Assembly (NCBI GenBank): GCA_903863315.1
Contig: CAIPBN010000254.1
Coordinates: forward strand, 1 to 15,335
From: an uncultured Verrucomicrobiota bacterium
GTDB taxonomy: Bacteria > Verrucomicrobiota > Verrucomicrobiia > Limisphaerales > SXTU01
Direction of reading: 5' to 3'
Length of the DNA: 15,335 bases
Under the pieces are notes generated by a model, which was not told where the DNA came from, searched no databases, and saw nothing but the letters and a program-made list of their open reading frames with translations. Shown here piece by piece: positions 14,049 to 15,335 of the stretch (the stretch's first letter is position 1; the number at the start of each line of letters is the position of its first letter). The position numbers and the translations under genes were made by a program.

Positions 14049-14666
14049 ATGAAGCAAATCTACATTGTTAAGGATGGCGCGGCGGCGGGGCCGTTTGCCA
14101 TCGATGTGCTCTGCCAGCAAATTCAGGATGGCCGATTGGCGCTGTCTGCATTGGCATGGCATGAAGGTCTGCCCGCCTGGACAGAGTTGAGGAACATTCC
14201 TGAGCTGCTTGTTACCGCCATGCCTCCGCTACCTCCGGGACCCGGGCCAGCATCGGTCCAGACAGTTGCACAGCCACTTCCGACGCCAGCAGTCTCGGTA
14301 GCGGTCTCTACGCCAGAGGCTCCTGCGCTCACGGTTTCCGAACTCCCGAAGGCTGACAACCACAGCATGCTCGCATGGCTGGCGGCTGCGGCGCTCGCGG
14401 TTGTTTATCTGCTCTTTGGGTCGGAAGATTTGAGAGGGCGAATCCTCGTTTCGATGGCCACCTTCTTCCAACTCTCACAGTTCCAGAATAAACCTCTGAC
14501 CGGACTCTTCCTGCTAGGCATCGTGTTCCTTGTGGCGGCTCTCATCGGGGGGCATTGGCTGGACGGACCCTCTCTGCACTCATCCTTGGCCACTTTGGTA
14601 ATCGGAGCTATCGCGTTGATCGCCTGGGTGGGATTTGGCATTGCCAAGCTCCGGAGGCGAGCATGA
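14049..14666 (+). CDS. GYF_2-domain membrane protein
   Basis: This is a 205-residue protein. Residues 1-55 form a GYF_2 (DUF4339-like) domain: IYIVKDGAAAGPFAIDVLCQ, DGRLALSALAW and LPAWTELRNIPEL match its 'DGxxxGPF...L...G.i...t..W..G...W' pattern. This domain is thought to bind proline-rich peptides. A Pro/Val/Thr-rich linker (about 58-105) leads to three predicted membrane helices (about 107-123, 150-168, 177-198). An AGGAG ribosome-binding site lies 6 nt before ATG 14049. It is 19 bp after the lipoprotein gene, so the two are probably co-transcribed and may act together at the membrane. The specific function is unknown. Confidence 0.88.
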   Translation: MKQIYIVKDGAAAGPFAIDVLCQQIQDGRLALSALAWHEGLPAWTELRNIPELLVTAMPPLPPGPGPASVQTVAQPLPTPAVSVAVSTPEAPALTVSELPKADNHSMLAWLAAAALAVVYLLFGSEDLRGRILVSMATFFQLSQFQNKPLTGLFLLGIVFLVAALIGGHWLDGPSLHSSLATLVIGAIALIAWVGFGIAKLRRRA

Positions 14667-14877
14667 TTCGACTGAGTGCATTTTGAAGGCACACGTTGAC
14701 GGCGCAGACGATCTGCCTGCTGATCTCATGCGTTTCGCCTGACGCTCCGAACCGGGAGGGGACGGGGCTGGGGTGTTAGATATTCCTCGTGCAGCGAGTT
14801 GAAGGCAAACTGCTCATCGTCCATTCGTTCCTGCCTCGCCGACCCCTCCCGTCCTGCGTTCAGCCTTCCTCTGGCGG

Positions 14878-14883
14878 TATAAT
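14878..14883 (+). promoter_or_regulatory. Candidate -10 box
   Basis: A perfect TATAAT lies about 140 bp upstream of the gene at 15022. No good -35 match is seen at 16-18 bp spacing, so this is tentative. If used, it would give a transcript leader of about 130 nt containing the 14952-14990 hairpin. Confidence 0.4.
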
Positions 14884-14951
14884 GCTCTGATAACCACATC
14901 GGCCTGCCCTTAACCGGGCGGGACGATTCCCCTCCAACCCCCGAAGGCATC

Positions 14952-14990
14952 CACCCGTCCCCTCTCCCTGACCGGAGGGGTGGACGGGTG
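14952..14990 (+). terminator. GC-rich leader hairpin, possible attenuator
   Basis: CACCCGTCC (14952-14960) pairs perfectly with GGACGGGTG (14982-14990), and the inner CCTC pairs with GAGG across a small bulge. Only TTTC follows, after six more bases, so termination would be weak. It ends 31 bp before ATG 15022, much as the strong terminator stands 23 bp before the initiator gene. Confidence 0.45.
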
Positions 14991-15021
14991 CGGTGCTTTC
15001 ATCATCAGAAAGGCAATCCCT

Positions 15022-15335
15022 ATGGCTCTCGTCATCGAAGCCAACTACAGCAAGAAAGTCGGCCTCCCCGGCTACAGCTCGCACCAGTTCAGCCTCACGT
15101 TGAAAGCCGAGATCACCGACATCAACCAGGTCCCCGCCGAGGTCACCCGCCTGTATCGTCTGTTGCAGGACGGCGTGGACACCAGCATCAAGGAAGTTGG
15201 CTACCTGCCAGAGGCGAAGCCGACCAATGGCAACGGCAATGGTCACAGCCAGCCGCGCAACGGCAACGGGCAGCCCACCAACGGCAACCACGAACAGTGG
15301 AACTGCACGCCCAAGCAGCAGGACCTCATCATCAA
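15022..15335 (+). CDS. Conserved hypothetical mobile-element protein (5' part)
   Basis: The gene starts at ATG 15022, with AAAGG about 8 nt upstream, and runs off the window after 104 codons. The N-terminal domain (MALVIEANYSKKVGLPGYSS, FSLTLKAEITDINQV, EVTRLYRLLQDGVDTSI) is of a type that recurs in Verrucomicrobiota elements as a protein of unknown function. An Asn-Gly-rich linker follows (about 70-92, repeats of NGNG), then the start of a second segment (WNCTPKQQDLI). The strand and helix pattern up to residue 65 suggests a small alpha/beta domain that could contact nucleic acid, but no function is assigned. The 3' end is missing. Confidence 0.85.
   Translation, partial: MALVIEANYSKKVGLPGYSSHQFSLTLKAEITDINQVPAEVTRLYRLLQDGVDTSIKEVGYLPEAKPTNGNGNGHSQPRNGNGQPTNGNHEQWNCTPKQQDLII

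Larger units (their letters stand above)
14667..15021. other. Non-coding leader region with G-rich tract and hairpins
   Basis: This 355-bp gap has no convincing gene. It carries a four-run G tract (14754-14773) whose first part can instead pair with a C-rich tract (CGGGAGGGG, 14753-14761, with CCCCTCCCG, 14843-14851). Further on are a TATAAT box (14878-14883) and a long GC hairpin (14952-14990) ending 31 bp before the next gene. The layout suggests a structured 5' leader for the gene at 15022. Confidence 0.55.

Overview
The window looks like part of a Verrucomicrobiota genome, probably a soil or freshwater Limisphaerales/Pedosphaerales type. This is inferred from protein style (a TPR-CHAT protease, an ECF sigma with a membrane partner, GYF_2-like domains, a Lys/Ala-rich RWAK-repeat protein, the MALVIEANYS-type protein at the right edge), moderately high GC and frequent GTG/TTG starts. 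No marker gene fixes the taxonomy. Most of it reads as the left part of an integrated, replication-competent mobile element. The left edge carries the 3' end of a tRNA (T-arm, acceptor strand, CCA; minus strand, 295-328) with no matching 5' half. A complete tyrosine recombinase gene sits beside it, as expected at an attachment site. No second copy of the tRNA fragment was seen, so the other end lies outside the window.

Layout. 1-290: apparently non-coding flank. 295-328: tRNA fragment/att. 423-1589: integrase. 1724-2047: small excisionase-like HTH protein. 2153-2934: PIN-domain toxin and ribbon-helix-helix-like antitoxin, with a tiny ORF in front. 2972-7543 (minus): a three-gene operon transcribed as ECF sigma factor, single-pass membrane protein (likely anti-sigma), and an 1100-residue exported TPR-CHAT cysteine protease. 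7544-8054: long non-coding divergent region with a palindromic operator candidate, direct repeats and hairpins. 8055-10812: replication module, with a DUF669-like protein, a strong intrinsic terminator, and a 760-residue two-winged-helix initiator that carries five 21-bp iteron-like repeats followed by AT-rich DNA inside its own gene. 10813-12004: gene-poor stretch with a terminator, tiny ORFs, and two identical 37-bp terminator-like repeats. 12005-15335: small accessory genes (RWAK-repeat protein, two small hypotheticals, XRE regulator, lipoprotein, GYF_2 membrane protein, start of a conserved hypothetical).

How the parts may work together (inference). The XRE regulator has a perfect inverted repeat (ACATTCC-N6-GGAATGT) just upstream of its start. 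Almost the same site (CATTCC-N6-GGAATG) occurs once more, upstream of the ECF sigma/membrane protein/TPR-CHAT operon 5.7 kb away. This suggests one regulon in which the XRE protein controls itself, perhaps the divergent lipoprotein, and the sigma-protease operon. The protease is predicted to be outside the cytoplasm, on the same side as the C-terminal domain of the presumed anti-sigma. A protease-gated sigma switch carried by a mobile element is therefore the most attractive hypothesis here. It resembles in logic, but not in parts or location, the Craspase TPR-CHAT/Csx30/sigma pathway. No CRISPR array or cas gene is present.
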